Below, in pieces: positions 54,798-64,000 of a DNA stretch of 64,000 bases. The first letter of the stretch is position 1, and every line of letters begins with the position of its first letter. Source of the stretch: Methylobacterium sp. 10 (GTDB taxonomy: Bacteria > Pseudomonadota > Alphaproteobacteria > Rhizobiales > Beijerinckiaceae); contig NZ_KI912577.1 in the NCBI RefSeq assembly GCF_000519085.1, positions 4,458,035 through 4,522,034 on the forward strand. The letters are read 5' to 3'. The notes beneath the pieces are model-generated. The model ran no database searches. It had not been told where the DNA came from and saw only the letters and a list, made by a program, of their open reading frames with translations. A program made the translations under genes and the position numbers.

Positions 54798-55450
54798 GCG
54801 AGGCGGCGCGGCTGATGGACCGGATGTACCGGCACCAGCGGCACATCTACGATGCGAGCCGGAAGTTCTATCTCCTCGGCCGCGACGGCATGATCGCCGA
54901 TCTTCGGCCCCCCGCCGGGGGCAGCGTGCTGGAGATCGGGTGCGGCACAGGGCGCAACCTCGTGCGCATCGCGCGGACCTACCCGGATGCCCGCTGCTTC
55001 GGCCTCGACGTCTCGGCCGAGATGCTCGATACGGCGGCTCGCGCCACCGCGCGCGCGGGCCTCGCCCGCCGCATCCGCCTCGCCCGCGGCGATGCCACGG
55101 CCTTCGACCCCGCCGCACTGTTCGGAGAGGCGGAGTTCGACCGGATCGTGATCTCCTACGCTCTCTCCATGATCCCGCCCTGGCGCGCCGTCCTCGCCGA
55201 GGCTGCCGGTCACCTCGCGCCCGGTGGCGCCCTCCACGTCGTCGATTTCGGCGATCAGGATGGTTTGCCCAGGCCGGCCCGATGGCTGCTCAACCGATGG
55301 CTCGCGGGCTTCGACGTCACTCCGCGGCAGGGGCTCGCCGATGCCCTCGGCGAGGTCGCTCGACCCTCGCGGCGGCGCGCCCGGATCGCGCAGCGTTTTC
55401 GCGGCTATGCCGTCCATGGGGTGATCGAACGGGATCGCGGCCCTATCTGA
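54794..55450 (+). CDS. btaB: SAM-dependent N-methyltransferase for betaine lipid synthesis
   Basis: 218 aa from a GTG at 54794 overlapping the btaA stop (GTGA). A class I SAM methyltransferase with VLEIGCGTGRNLVRIART, FGLDVSAEMLDTAARA and FDRIVISYALSMIPPW; ends with a basic tail. Expected to methylate diacylglyceryl homoserine three times to DGTS. The strict coupling to btaA and the MDRMYRHQRHIYDASRKFYL start support BtaB over other methyltransferases. Confidence 0.94.
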   Translation: MSEAARLMDRMYRHQRHIYDASRKFYLLGRDGMIADLRPPAGGSVLEIGCGTGRNLVRIARTYPDARCFGLDVSAEMLDTAARATARAGLARRIRLARGDATAFDPAALFGEAEFDRIVISYALSMIPPWRAVLAEAAGHLAPGGALHVVDFGDQDGLPRPARWLLNRWLAGFDVTPRQGLADALGEVARPSRRRARIAQRFRGYAVHGVIERDRGPI

Positions 55451-55515
55451 GGCGTCGGACGGCATGAGCCATCACGGCCAGTCCCTCCTCCCGCCACAAC
55501 AGGTTGTTTCACCGC

Positions 55516-56139
55516 ATGATTCTCTACGGCACGAGCTATTCGCCCTTCGTCCGCAAGATTCTCGTCACCCTGGCCGAGAAGGACGTCGCCTTCGAGCACA
55601 GGCCGGTCTTCTTCCATGCGCCGGACGAGTCGTTCCAGGCCTGCAGCCCGCTCGGCAAGATCCCGGCGTTCGAGGATGACGGCTTTCGGCTGGCTGATTC
55701 CACGGCGATTTCGGCCTATATCGAGGCCAAGCACCCGAATCCGGCCCTATGGCCACAGGCACCGAAGGAGCGGGCTCGCGCCGTCTGGTTCGACAAGTTC
55801 GGCGATACCGAGTTGTTCCCTGTGCTGATCAAACCCTTCGCCGAGCGCGTCGTAAAGCCTGTCCTGATGGGCAAGCCCGGCGACGAGGCCGTCGCGGTGA
55901 AGGCGGTGACGGACGAGTTCCCGAAGCTCTACGACTACCTGGAGAGCCAGATCGACGGCCCCTACCTCGTGGGCGGCGCCTTCAGCATCGCCGACATCGC
56001 GGTTGCTACGACCTTCCACAACCTCCGACTCGCCAAGGAGCCGGTCGATGCCGGTCGCTGGCCGAAGCTCGCGGCCTATATCGATGCCACACTAGCGCGT
56101 CCGTCCTTCGTGAAGGCGATCGCGGCGGCGACCAACTAA
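55516..56139 (+). CDS. Glutathione S-transferase family protein
   Basis: 207 aa from the ATG at 55516. Thioredoxin-like N-terminal domain with the catalytic Ser region YGTSYSPFVRKILVTLAEK and LGKIPAFEDDGFRLADSTAI (cis-Pro and Ser for GSH), then an all-helical domain ending GGAFSIADIAVATTF (the N-capping box). Detoxification or a related thiol reaction; substrate unknown. A TTG four codons upstream is possible. It follows btaB by 65 bp. Confidence 0.92.
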   Translation: MILYGTSYSPFVRKILVTLAEKDVAFEHRPVFFHAPDESFQACSPLGKIPAFEDDGFRLADSTAISAYIEAKHPNPALWPQAPKERARAVWFDKFGDTELFPVLIKPFAERVVKPVLMGKPGDEAVAVKAVTDEFPKLYDYLESQIDGPYLVGGAFSIADIAVATTFHNLRLAKEPVDAGRWPKLAAYIDATLARPSFVKAIAAATN

Positions 56140-56191
56140 GCCATCACTCTCGCCGAGCCCAGTGCCCGGCCTTCGTCTCCGGTTGTTTGCC

Positions 56192-57077
56192 CTAGCGCCG
56201 ACGACGCGACGAACCGGTGACCTGCGCCTGCGCCTGCAGAACCTGGGCCTGGGCGGCGGCCTTTTCCTCCTCGGAGGCTGTCGCCCACGCCTTGTCGGAG
56301 AGGGTGACGATCCAGTCGTCCTTGCGTCCCTGGGCCGCTTCCCGTGCCAGCGACAGCCACATCAGGCCACGGGCCCGCTGCGCCGGAACGCCCTGCCCGT
56401 TCACCAGAAGGTCGCCCAGCAGGGCCTGGGCCGGGGCATGGCCCTTCTCGGCGGCGAGGTTGAACCAGCGCGCCGCCTGACGCGGGTCGGCATCCACCCC
56501 GGTCCCTTCGAGGTAAAGGCGGGCCAGATTGTACTGCGCATTCGGGTCGCCGAAATACGACGCCGCGTAGTTGAACATGTCGTAGGCCCGCTCCGGGTTC
56601 GGGCGCACGTAGGTGCCTTTGATCCCGTCGAGGAAATACGTGCCGAGCGCGGTGAAGGCGCTGGCGACGACACCTGAATTCTGTGTGTCCGGCCCGTCGT
56701 CGGTATTGTCGTCGGCGATCCGCGAGAAGAACTCGAAGGCCTTCAGGTCATCGTGCGGCACGCCGTCGCCCTCGGCATACATGCGGCCGAGCTTCCACAG
56801 CGCCAGCGCATGGCCCTGGCCGGCGGCGTATTCGAGGGCGCGGGCGGCCCCTTCCTTGTCACCGGCATTGTAGTCGCGGACGCCCGAGCGCAGGGCCTCG
56901 CGCGCCGTGCGGTAACCGCCCGTCGCGGGCACGGGTGTGCGCGCGGCGGGATCCAGCGCCAGCGCCGAGGTGGCGCCGACGAGGAGCAGGCCGAGGGCCG
57001 CCCCCAATCGCCTCACCCGACGAGCGGCGCGACCGGGATCGGCCCCTGCCGGCCGCGCGGGCCGGCTAAGGTCAGTC

Positions 57078-57085
<8 letters not shown>
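56192..57085 (-). CDS. exoR: ExoR-like periplasmic Sel1-repeat protein
   Basis: 297 aa (Met three codons later than the first ATG). Arg-rich start and signal segment (LGAALGLLLVGATSALA), then Sel1 repeats: AARALEYAAGQGHALALWKL with GRMYAEGDGVPHDDLKAFEF, AQYNLARLYLEGTGVDADPR and PAQALLGDLLVNGQGVPAQR. Order and wording closely match rhizobial ExoR, the periplasmic inhibitor of the ExoS/ChvI two-component system. The start codons overlap the end of ilvD (57078). Whether exoS/chvI exist is not visible here. Confidence 0.74.
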
Positions 57086-58808
<1,723 letters not shown>

Positions 58809-59232
58809 CGTCTCTCTCGGCCCCGGTCTCAGGCGCTTCGGGTGAAGTCCGGCTGTCGGCTCTCAGCACGATGGCACGCGACGCCGGTGAAGCGTCGTTC
58901 GACACCGTGAAACGCAGTCTCGGAATTCAGCGGTAAAGCGTTGGGGAAACTGTCGTTTACCGCGGATGTTGAGGTGGTCCCGGTTTATGGCGGGATCGCG
59001 GCGAATGAGGGCGTGTCCCAAGGCGAAGTCGGGATGCTTTCGCGGTGTTGCGACCTCGCCACAGCCACGCTTCGTCGGTGAGGACGGCGGGCGGGATCGG
59101 AGTCGGGGAGCGTCCGGCAAGACGACGCGCTTCGCCACGAGCCGTGACGCAGCCCGAAAAGGCGGGTCTTCCGGGCCGAGGGCGCGCGTGACGTTCGGGC
59201 TTCGCGGATGGCGTAGGCCGGTCCGCGTTCAG
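58809..59232. other. Intergenic region, ilvD / eutC
   Basis: About 420 bp between the ilvD start and the eutC stop. It must hold the ilvD promoter. Open frames on both strands have no recognisable product. No leader-peptide or attenuator for branched-chain amino acids was found. Confidence 0.4.
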
Positions 59233-60072
59233 TCAGGTCCGGGATGCGGTGTCGATTCCGTCTTCCAGCGCCTGCTGACGCGGTGGCGGCTCCAGCGCCG
59301 TGCCGCTGCCGTCCTTGAGGTTCACGCCGGTGATTCCGCGCGCGAAGGCCTCCCGCAGGAGCCAGTCGAGCTTGAACGCGGCGAGGTCGTGCGAGAGCCC
59401 GGCCGGGCGGACGTTCGAGATGCAGTTGCGCTCGGCATCCGAACGCCCCACGCGCGGGTCGAGGGTGAGGTAGATGCCGAGACTGTCGGGCGAGGACAGG
59501 CCGGGCCGCTCGCCGATGAGCACGGCGACGGCGCGGGACTTCAACGCCGCGCCGATCCCGTCGCCGAGGGCGACGCGACCCTGCGTCGCCACCACGATGG
59601 GTCCTAAGGTCCATCCGGCCTTATCGATATGTGGCTTGAAGGCGGCGAGGAAGCCGGCCGCGCCTTCGTGCACCGCCCGCGCCGAGAGGCCGTCCGCAAC
59701 GACGATGACGAGGTCCACCGGCTCAGAGGGACGCTCGTTCAGGATCGTCGCGCTCTCCTCGCTCAGGGTACGGCCGAGATCGGGCCGGCGCAGATAAGTG
59801 GCGCGGTCCGGCGCCGCCGAGGCGAGGACGAGGGTGGGATAGCCCAGGGCCTCGACCCCAGAGGCGACCTCGGCAGCATCCATAGGCGTGTGGACCGCAT
59901 CCCGCGCCTGGGCATGGGCGAGGCCGAAGCGCAGCACCTCAATGGTGGGCATGCCGGTGCCGGCGCGCCCGAGTCCGATCCGCGCCGGCGTCAGGCGGCT
60001 CAGCCGAGCCCAAGGGTCCATGTTGGCGTCGTCCGTCGTCGCGTCGTCCATGGTGGGGCCTTCGGCGCTCAT
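59233..60072 (-). CDS. eutC: Ethanolamine ammonia-lyase small subunit
   Basis: 279 aa from the ATG at 60072, overlapping the eutB stop by four bases (ATGA). Light chain of the adenosylcobalamin-dependent ethanolamine ammonia-lyase: LTPARIGLGRAGTGMPT, FGLAHAQARDAVHTPMD, VVADGLSARAVHEGAAGFL, VLIGERPGLSSPDSLGIYLT, and ERNCISNVRPAGLSHDLAA. With EutB it splits ethanolamine to acetaldehyde and ammonia. Confidence 0.95.
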   Translation of the reverse strand: MSAEGPTMDDATTDDANMDPWARLSRLTPARIGLGRAGTGMPTIEVLRFGLAHAQARDAVHTPMDAAEVASGVEALGYPTLVLASAAPDRATYLRRPDLGRTLSEESATILNERPSEPVDLVIVVADGLSARAVHEGAAGFLAAFKPHIDKAGWTLGPIVVATQGRVALGDGIGAALKSRAVAVLIGERPGLSSPDSLGIYLTLDPRVGRSDAERNCISNVRPAGLSHDLAAFKLDWLLREAFARGITGVNLKDGSGTALEPPPRQQALEDGIDTASRT

Positions 60073-61469
60073 GCGGCGATCCCCTTCCGGGCGGACAGGC
60101 CGGGGGCCGCTGCGATGAGCCGGGCGCTCGGCCCCTCGGGCAGCAGCGCCCCGTCCGTATCGGTGAGGCCGATCTGTTCGAGCCACGCCTCGAATTCCGG
60201 CGCGCGTTTCAGTCCGAGCACCTCGCGGACATAGAGCGAGTCGTGGAACGAGGTGGATTGGTAGTTCAGCATCACGTCGTCGGCACCGGGAATGCCCATG
60301 ACGAAGGTGCAGCCGGCCGCTCCCAGCAGGGTCAGGAGCGTATCCATGTCGTTCTGGTCGGCCTCGGCATGGTTGGTGTAGCAAACGTCGCAGCCGAGCG
60401 GCAGGCCCATGAGCTTGCCGCAGAAATGATCTTCCAGCCCGGCCCGGATGATCTCCCTGCCGTCATAGAGATATTCCGGCCCGATGAAGCCGACCACGGT
60501 GTTGACGAGGAGCGGCCGGAACGGGCGCGCCACGGCGTAGGCACGTGCCTCCAGGGTCTGCTGGTCGATGCCGTGATGGGCGTTGGCGGAGAGCGCCGAG
60601 CCCTGTCCGGTCTCGAAATACATGCAGTTGTCGCCCACCGTGCCGCGCTTCAGGGCGAGCGCCGCCTCGTGCGCCTCCTTCAGGATCGGCAGGGTCACGC
60701 CGAAACTGGCATTGGCCTTCTGCGTGCCCGCGATGGACTGGAACACGAGGTCCACCGGCAGGCCACGGTTCATCGCCTCCAGGGTGGTGGTGACGTGGGT
60801 GAGGATGCAGCCCTGCGTCGGGATCGCGAGCCGCTGGATCAGGTCGTCGAAGAGGTGGAGCAGGCCGCTCAGGGTGGAGACCGAATCGGAGGCCGGGTTG
60901 AGGCCGATCACGGCATCGCCGCAGCCATAGGACAGCCCGTCGACGATGGCGGCGGTGATGCCGGCGGCATCGTCGGTGGGGTGGTTGGGCTGGAGGCGGA
61001 CGGAGAGCCGGCCGGGCAGGCCGATCGTGTTGCGGAACTTCGTCACCACCCGGCATTTGCGCGCCACCAGGATCAGGTCTTGGTGGCGCATGATCTTCGA
61101 GACGGCGGCGGCGATCTCCGGCGTGATGCCGGGCGAGATCCGGGTCAGCGTCTCCGGGGACGCCTTGATCAGGAACTCACGGAAGTCGCCGACGGTGAGA
61201 TGGGCGATCTCCTTGAAGGCCACCGCATCGTGCGTGTCGAGGATGAGGCGGGTGACGTCGTCCTCTTCGTAGGGGATGAGGGGTTTCGCCAGAATCTCCG
61301 ACAGCGGCACCTCGGAGAGGCACCAGCGCGCCGCCATCCCCTCCTCCGCCGATTCCGCGGCGATACCGGCGAGCCTGTCGCCCGAGCGCAGGGGTGTGGC
61401 CTTGGCCATCAGGGCGGCGAGGTCTGCGAAGACATGGGTCTTGGGGCCGACGACGTGCCGATAGGTCAT
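60069..61469 (-). CDS. eutB: Ethanolamine ammonia-lyase large subunit
   Basis: 466 aa, TIM-barrel catalytic chain. Signatures: CRVVTKFRNTIGLPGRLSVR with LQPNHPTDDAAGI, DAVIGLNPASDSVSTLSGLL, ILTHVTTTLEAMNRGLPVDL and FETGQGSALSANAHHGIDQQ; PLGCDVCYTNHAEADQNDMD near the end. ATG at 61469. No eut shell genes, reactivase (eutA) or permease lie in the visible neighbourhood, so this is the simple cytosolic form. Confidence 0.96.
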   Translation of the reverse strand: MTYRHVVGPKTHVFADLAALMAKATPLRSGDRLAGIAAESAEEGMAARWCLSEVPLSEILAKPLIPYEEDDVTRLILDTHDAVAFKEIAHLTVGDFREFLIKASPETLTRISPGITPEIAAAVSKIMRHQDLILVARKCRVVTKFRNTIGLPGRLSVRLQPNHPTDDAAGITAAIVDGLSYGCGDAVIGLNPASDSVSTLSGLLHLFDDLIQRLAIPTQGCILTHVTTTLEAMNRGLPVDLVFQSIAGTQKANASFGVTLPILKEAHEAALALKRGTVGDNCMYFETGQGSALSANAHHGIDQQTLEARAYAVARPFRPLLVNTVVGFIGPEYLYDGREIIRAGLEDHFCGKLMGLPLGCDVCYTNHAEADQNDMDTLLTLLGAAGCTFVMGIPGADDVMLNYQSTSFHDSLYVREVLGLKRAPEFEAWLEQIGLTDTDGALLPEGPSARLIAAAPGLSARKGIAA

Positions 61470-61532
61470 TTTTCAACGCTCCTGCATCGCCGTCGCGAAA
61501 ATCGGCCGTCGCGAAAATCGAGCCATCGGTGA

Positions 61533-62294
61533 TTATCGGTGTTCCATCTCGGGCTGTGGGGCGAAAAGACCGAGGTTCCGGAAGATCTGAGCTTCGAGCA
61601 CGGCGCGGAGGACCAGACTGAAGACAAGCAACGGGCCGAGCAACACGCCGGTCAGGATCAATGCCGAGGCCGCCGGTTTTCCTGTCCCCAAGCCGCCGAC
61701 GAGGACGACCGCTACGCCCACGATGAGAACCACGGCGACGAGGGGGAACGCCGTGCGAAAACAGATGTAGAAGATCGTCCAGATCCGTCCGGCCGTGGCC
61801 TCGAACGCTCCCCTGGCCGTGGCTTGCGATTCTTCGATGGCGAGGGCCGGTCCAACGGCGAAGAGACGCAGCGTCAGCCAGAAGCAGAGGATGAACAGGA
61901 GAGCGGACATGATGCCGTTGAACGGCGTGGACGTGATCCAGACCTTGGACCAGAGGCGCCCGAGGAGAAACCATCCCAGTTGATAGGCAAGGAAATCCTT
62001 CCGCCGGACGGCGTCCGCAAGCAAGCTTCGGAGGCTGCCCACCGGCAAGCCCAAGGCGTGGCGGTAGATCGCCATCGTGTAAGGAACCAGAAGGACGGTG
62101 ACCAGGACATCGACGATGAGTCCCAGCGCCGCGACCGTTGGACGTGTGGATGTTTCCGTCACGGCGTCGACAAGGCCCTGGACGACGATGAGGGCCGTGA
62201 TGGCGCTCGTCTCGCGCCATAGCGATCTGACTGTCTGAAACGATGCCTCATAAGCTGCGAAGGTCGTTCCGCGGGTCTGAAGGGGGATAGCCAT
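61533..62294 (-). CDS. Integral membrane protein of unknown function
   Basis: 253 aa from the Met at 62294 (earlier in-frame Mets at 62309 and 62321). About six hydrophobic helices, e.g. SAITALIVVQGLVDAV, VAALGLIVDVLVTVLLVPYT, ALLFILCFWLTLRLFAVGPA, PLVAVVLIVGVAVVLVGGLG, and LILTGVLLGPLLVFSLVLRA. Pattern resembles DUF-type six-helix proteins in Rhizobiales; not recognised. It lies 63 bp upstream of eutB on the same strand and may share its transcript, so a link with ethanolamine is possible but unproven. Confidence 0.72.
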   Translation of the reverse strand: MAIPLQTRGTTFAAYEASFQTVRSLWRETSAITALIVVQGLVDAVTETSTRPTVAALGLIVDVLVTVLLVPYTMAIYRHALGLPVGSLRSLLADAVRRKDFLAYQLGWFLLGRLWSKVWITSTPFNGIMSALLFILCFWLTLRLFAVGPALAIEESQATARGAFEATAGRIWTIFYICFRTAFPLVAVVLIVGVAVVLVGGLGTGKPAASALILTGVLLGPLLVFSLVLRAVLEAQIFRNLGLFAPQPEMEHR

Positions 62295-62497
62295 CGCGCC
62301 TCGTTCCATCATGGGATCCAAATGGGACGCGGCCAGCTATAGATGGCAATGTCTCCTTTCGATTGAAAAACCGGCGATTGCTCCAACCGGATCGACTTCA
62401 TCCACAAGGTTGTCCAAGACAAATCCAACCGACCCTGCAGGATCGGAAGGACGCCGGACGCGGATCACAGGATGCCGTCATCCTGTGATCCGTTCGT

Positions 62498-63358
62498 TCA
62501 GGCCGCGCCCGCATGCGGGGCCGGCAATTCCGTCGAAATGGCATCCACCGTGCGCTGGGGCGGGCTGCCGAGGCCGTCCGAGCGGGCGATGCGAATCTGC
62601 TGGTTGACCGGCTGCATGTTGCCATAGGGCGTCGAGAACGCGATCTCGGCCGCATCCCGGCCGACGCCGATACGGACGAGCCCGTCGAGATCGGCCTGAC
62701 GCGTGGCGTCGAACAGCCACCAGCGGCCGTCGAGATAGGCCTCGAACACCGCGTGGAAGTCGCTGGGCACGAGTCCGTGAGCGTAGCAGCTCACGAAACG
62801 GGCGGGGATGCCCAGGGCCCGGCAGAAGGCCGTGCCGATATGCGCGAAATCGCGGCACACGCCCGCGCGCTTGAGCAGGCTCTCGTCGGCGGTGGTCTCG
62901 CCGTCGCTGGTGCCGGGCTGGTAGGTCAGGTGGTCGTGGATCCAGTTGCAGATCGCATTGACGCGCTGATGCCCTTTGGGATGCGCCCCGAACTCGGCCT
63001 GCGCGAAGGGCGTCAGCCGGTCGGACGAGACGAAGCGGCTCGGCAGCAGGAAGGGCAGGATGTCGAGGGGAAGCTGCGAGATCGGCGTCTCGTTGATCGT
63101 GGCCGGATCGGCCCGGTGCACGGTGAGCTCCACCTCGGCATTGTACTCCAGGGAGAACTGGCCGGCGGGGACGTTGACGCCGAGATAGCGGTTCTGCAGG
63201 TCGGGCGAGATGTAGATCTCCCGCTTCAGGTCGGGCTTGAGCGTCAGGGTCTCGCTGAGGATGTCGAGGCTCTTCAGGCGAGCCACTTCGATGTTGAAGA
63301 TGAAGGTCGTGTCCGAGAGTATGTTATAAGACAGGCTGCAACCGAGCGTGTAGCGCAT
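62498..63358 (-). CDS. Transglutaminase-like cysteine protease family protein
   Basis: 286 aa. N-terminal beta-rich domain (about residues 1-120) and a transglutaminase-like core with Cys in RAGVCRDFAHIGTAFCRALG, His in SDFHAVFEAYLDGRWW and Asp in LFDATRQADL, the full triad. No signal peptide, so cytoplasmic. Protease or peptide-cyclising activity is possible; partner genes (alpha-E, circularly permuted ATP-grasp) that often accompany this type are not in view. Confidence 0.9.
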   Translation of the reverse strand: MRYTLGCSLSYNILSDTTFIFNIEVARLKSLDILSETLTLKPDLKREIYISPDLQNRYLGVNVPAGQFSLEYNAEVELTVHRADPATINETPISQLPLDILPFLLPSRFVSSDRLTPFAQAEFGAHPKGHQRVNAICNWIHDHLTYQPGTSDGETTADESLLKRAGVCRDFAHIGTAFCRALGIPARFVSCYAHGLVPSDFHAVFEAYLDGRWWLFDATRQADLDGLVRIGVGRDAAEIAFSTPYGNMQPVNQQIRIARSDGLGSPPQRTVDAISTELPAPHAGAA

Positions 63359-63508
63359 GGACGTTCCTTCCTCTGTTGGGGATGTCCTAGCAAGGATTAC
63401 GCCCGTCGCAGCAACGAGAATCCTGCGGTAAAGGCCAGGTTCGGCCGTTTCACGGCGGTAGAGCCATGCGAGACGCGCCCCGCCGGTTGCGTCCCTGCGC
63501 CGTTCTTG

Positions 63509-64000
63509 TCAGGCGCGCGGGAGCAGGATCACGGTGAGCGAGCGGACGCCCTGCGCGCCGTGGATCAGCACGCCCTCGATATCGGCGGTGGCCGACGGTC
63601 CGGTATGAAGCACGGCATAAGCGGCGCGGCCGAAATCCGGCCGGCGATAGGCCGCCTGGATGTTGACCAGGATGTCGGCGGGATCGAGCAGCACGACGAG
63701 GTGCTGGGCGAGATAGGCCACCGCGTTCACTTGCAGCTCGTCCTGCGTGAACAGAACGGACCCGGTCTCTGCCACGCCGAACACGGCACGGACGACGGCG
63801 ACGTCGACATCGGCGAGATCACCCGGCAACGCCACGCGGGAGAGATCGCGGTTGCCGGCGATCTCGGGCACCGCCGAGGCGATCACCGCGCTGTCGTCCA
63901 GTCGCTCGCGCACGTCGGCGAACGGGTCCTCGCCCGGAACCGGCGCCGCGATGCGCCCGCCCATGCGCTTCAGGCGCTCGCCGAACTCCGCCACGAGATC
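63509..64000 (-). CDS. lutC: LutC/YkgG-type LUD-domain protein, 5' end beyond window
   Basis: About 163 residues are visible. The LUD domain is recognised by VDVAVVRAVFGVAETGSVLF, HLVVLLDPADILVNIQAAY and HTGPSATADIEGVLIHGAQG, the end motif of LutC proteins in the lactate utilisation complex LutABC. The frame continues past the right edge (DLVAEFGERLKRMGG reads through), and family members are near 220 aa, so the N-terminus is missing. lutA and lutB may lie just beyond. Confidence 0.88.
   Translation of the reverse strand, partial: DLVAEFGERLKRMGGRIAAPVPGEDPFADVRERLDDSAVIASAVPEIAGNRDLSRVALPGDLADVDVAVVRAVFGVAETGSVLFTQDELQVNAVAYLAQHLVVLLDPADILVNIQAAYRRPDFGRAAYAVLHTGPSATADIEGVLIHGAQGVRSLTVILLPRA

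Noticed and set aside
58863..59138. 91-codon minus-strand frame between ilvD and eutC
   Set aside because: Composition is Arg/Pro-heavy, no homology pattern and no ribosome site.

Overview
The window reads as chromosomal DNA of a high-GC alphaproteobacterium of the Rhizobiales, most likely Methylobacterium/Methylorubrum or a close relative. Pointers are the GC-rich third codon positions (which create many long antisense open frames), a DUF6894 protein, a GSU2403-type nucleotidyltransferase-fold protein, an ExoR-like Sel1 protein, Omp25/31-type porin architecture and a ROSE-like leader on hsp20. It is mostly ordinary housekeeping and accessory chromosome. I saw no rRNA, tRNA, CRISPR array, insertion sequence or prophage.

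Layout. 0-2.4 kb: envelope genes pal-cpoB followed by tilS (cut by the window edge), all on the minus strand. 2.5-4.5 kb: a signalling cluster of HPt protein, single-domain response regulator and PAS-GGDEF cyclase. 4.6-10.8 kb: hemC, two small membrane proteins, an ABM-fold protein, a Kdo-hydroxylase-like oxygenase, a small HTH protein, hsp20 and a lysophospholipase-like hydrolase. 10.8-18.5 kb: hisN-type phosphatase, a large AI-2E-family membrane protein with an added C-terminal domain, pxpA, an unusual soluble chemoreceptor, pncB and a PNPOx-fold stress protein. 18.5-26.7 kb: Mrp/ApbC, mobA, L,D-transpeptidase, the coaD-ppiA-(unknown)-ppiB operon and an outer-membrane porin. 26.8-42.9 kb: gyrA, catalase-like protein, ssb, several oxidoreductases, an Old Yellow Enzyme of the YqjM class, prpE-like acyl-CoA synthetase, a divergent DUF465 pair and purEK.

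42.9-45.9 kb is the most degraded part: an AraC-type regulator broken by several frameshifts, then about 1.1 kb of AT-rich, gene-poor DNA and a small membrane protein. 45.9-51.6 kb: TPR lipoprotein, LprI-type protein, BrkB-type membrane protein, then hom-glpX-GNAT. 51.8-57.1 kb holds a lipid/envelope group: a ceramidase-domain membrane protein, xthA, btaA-btaB (betaine-lipid DGTS synthesis), a GST and an ExoR-like regulator that overlaps ilvD. 57-64 kb: ilvD, eutBC (ethanolamine ammonia-lyase), an unknown membrane protein, a transglutaminase-like protein and a LutC/LUD protein cut by the right edge.

Most notable: the btaAB betaine-lipid operon next to a ceramidase-domain protein; a four-hairpin ROSE-like thermometer candidate upstream of hsp20; a soluble chemoreceptor with the signalling tip before the sensor; the AI-2E protein with a Rossmann-like C-terminal extension; a multi-frameshift AraC pseudogene; a roughly 135-bp palindromic repeat in two copies; and a short mobA-like fragment about 0.8 kb downstream of intact mobA. 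I found no clear case of a wholly undescribed multi-gene system. All functional calls are from reading the sequence; no database search was run.
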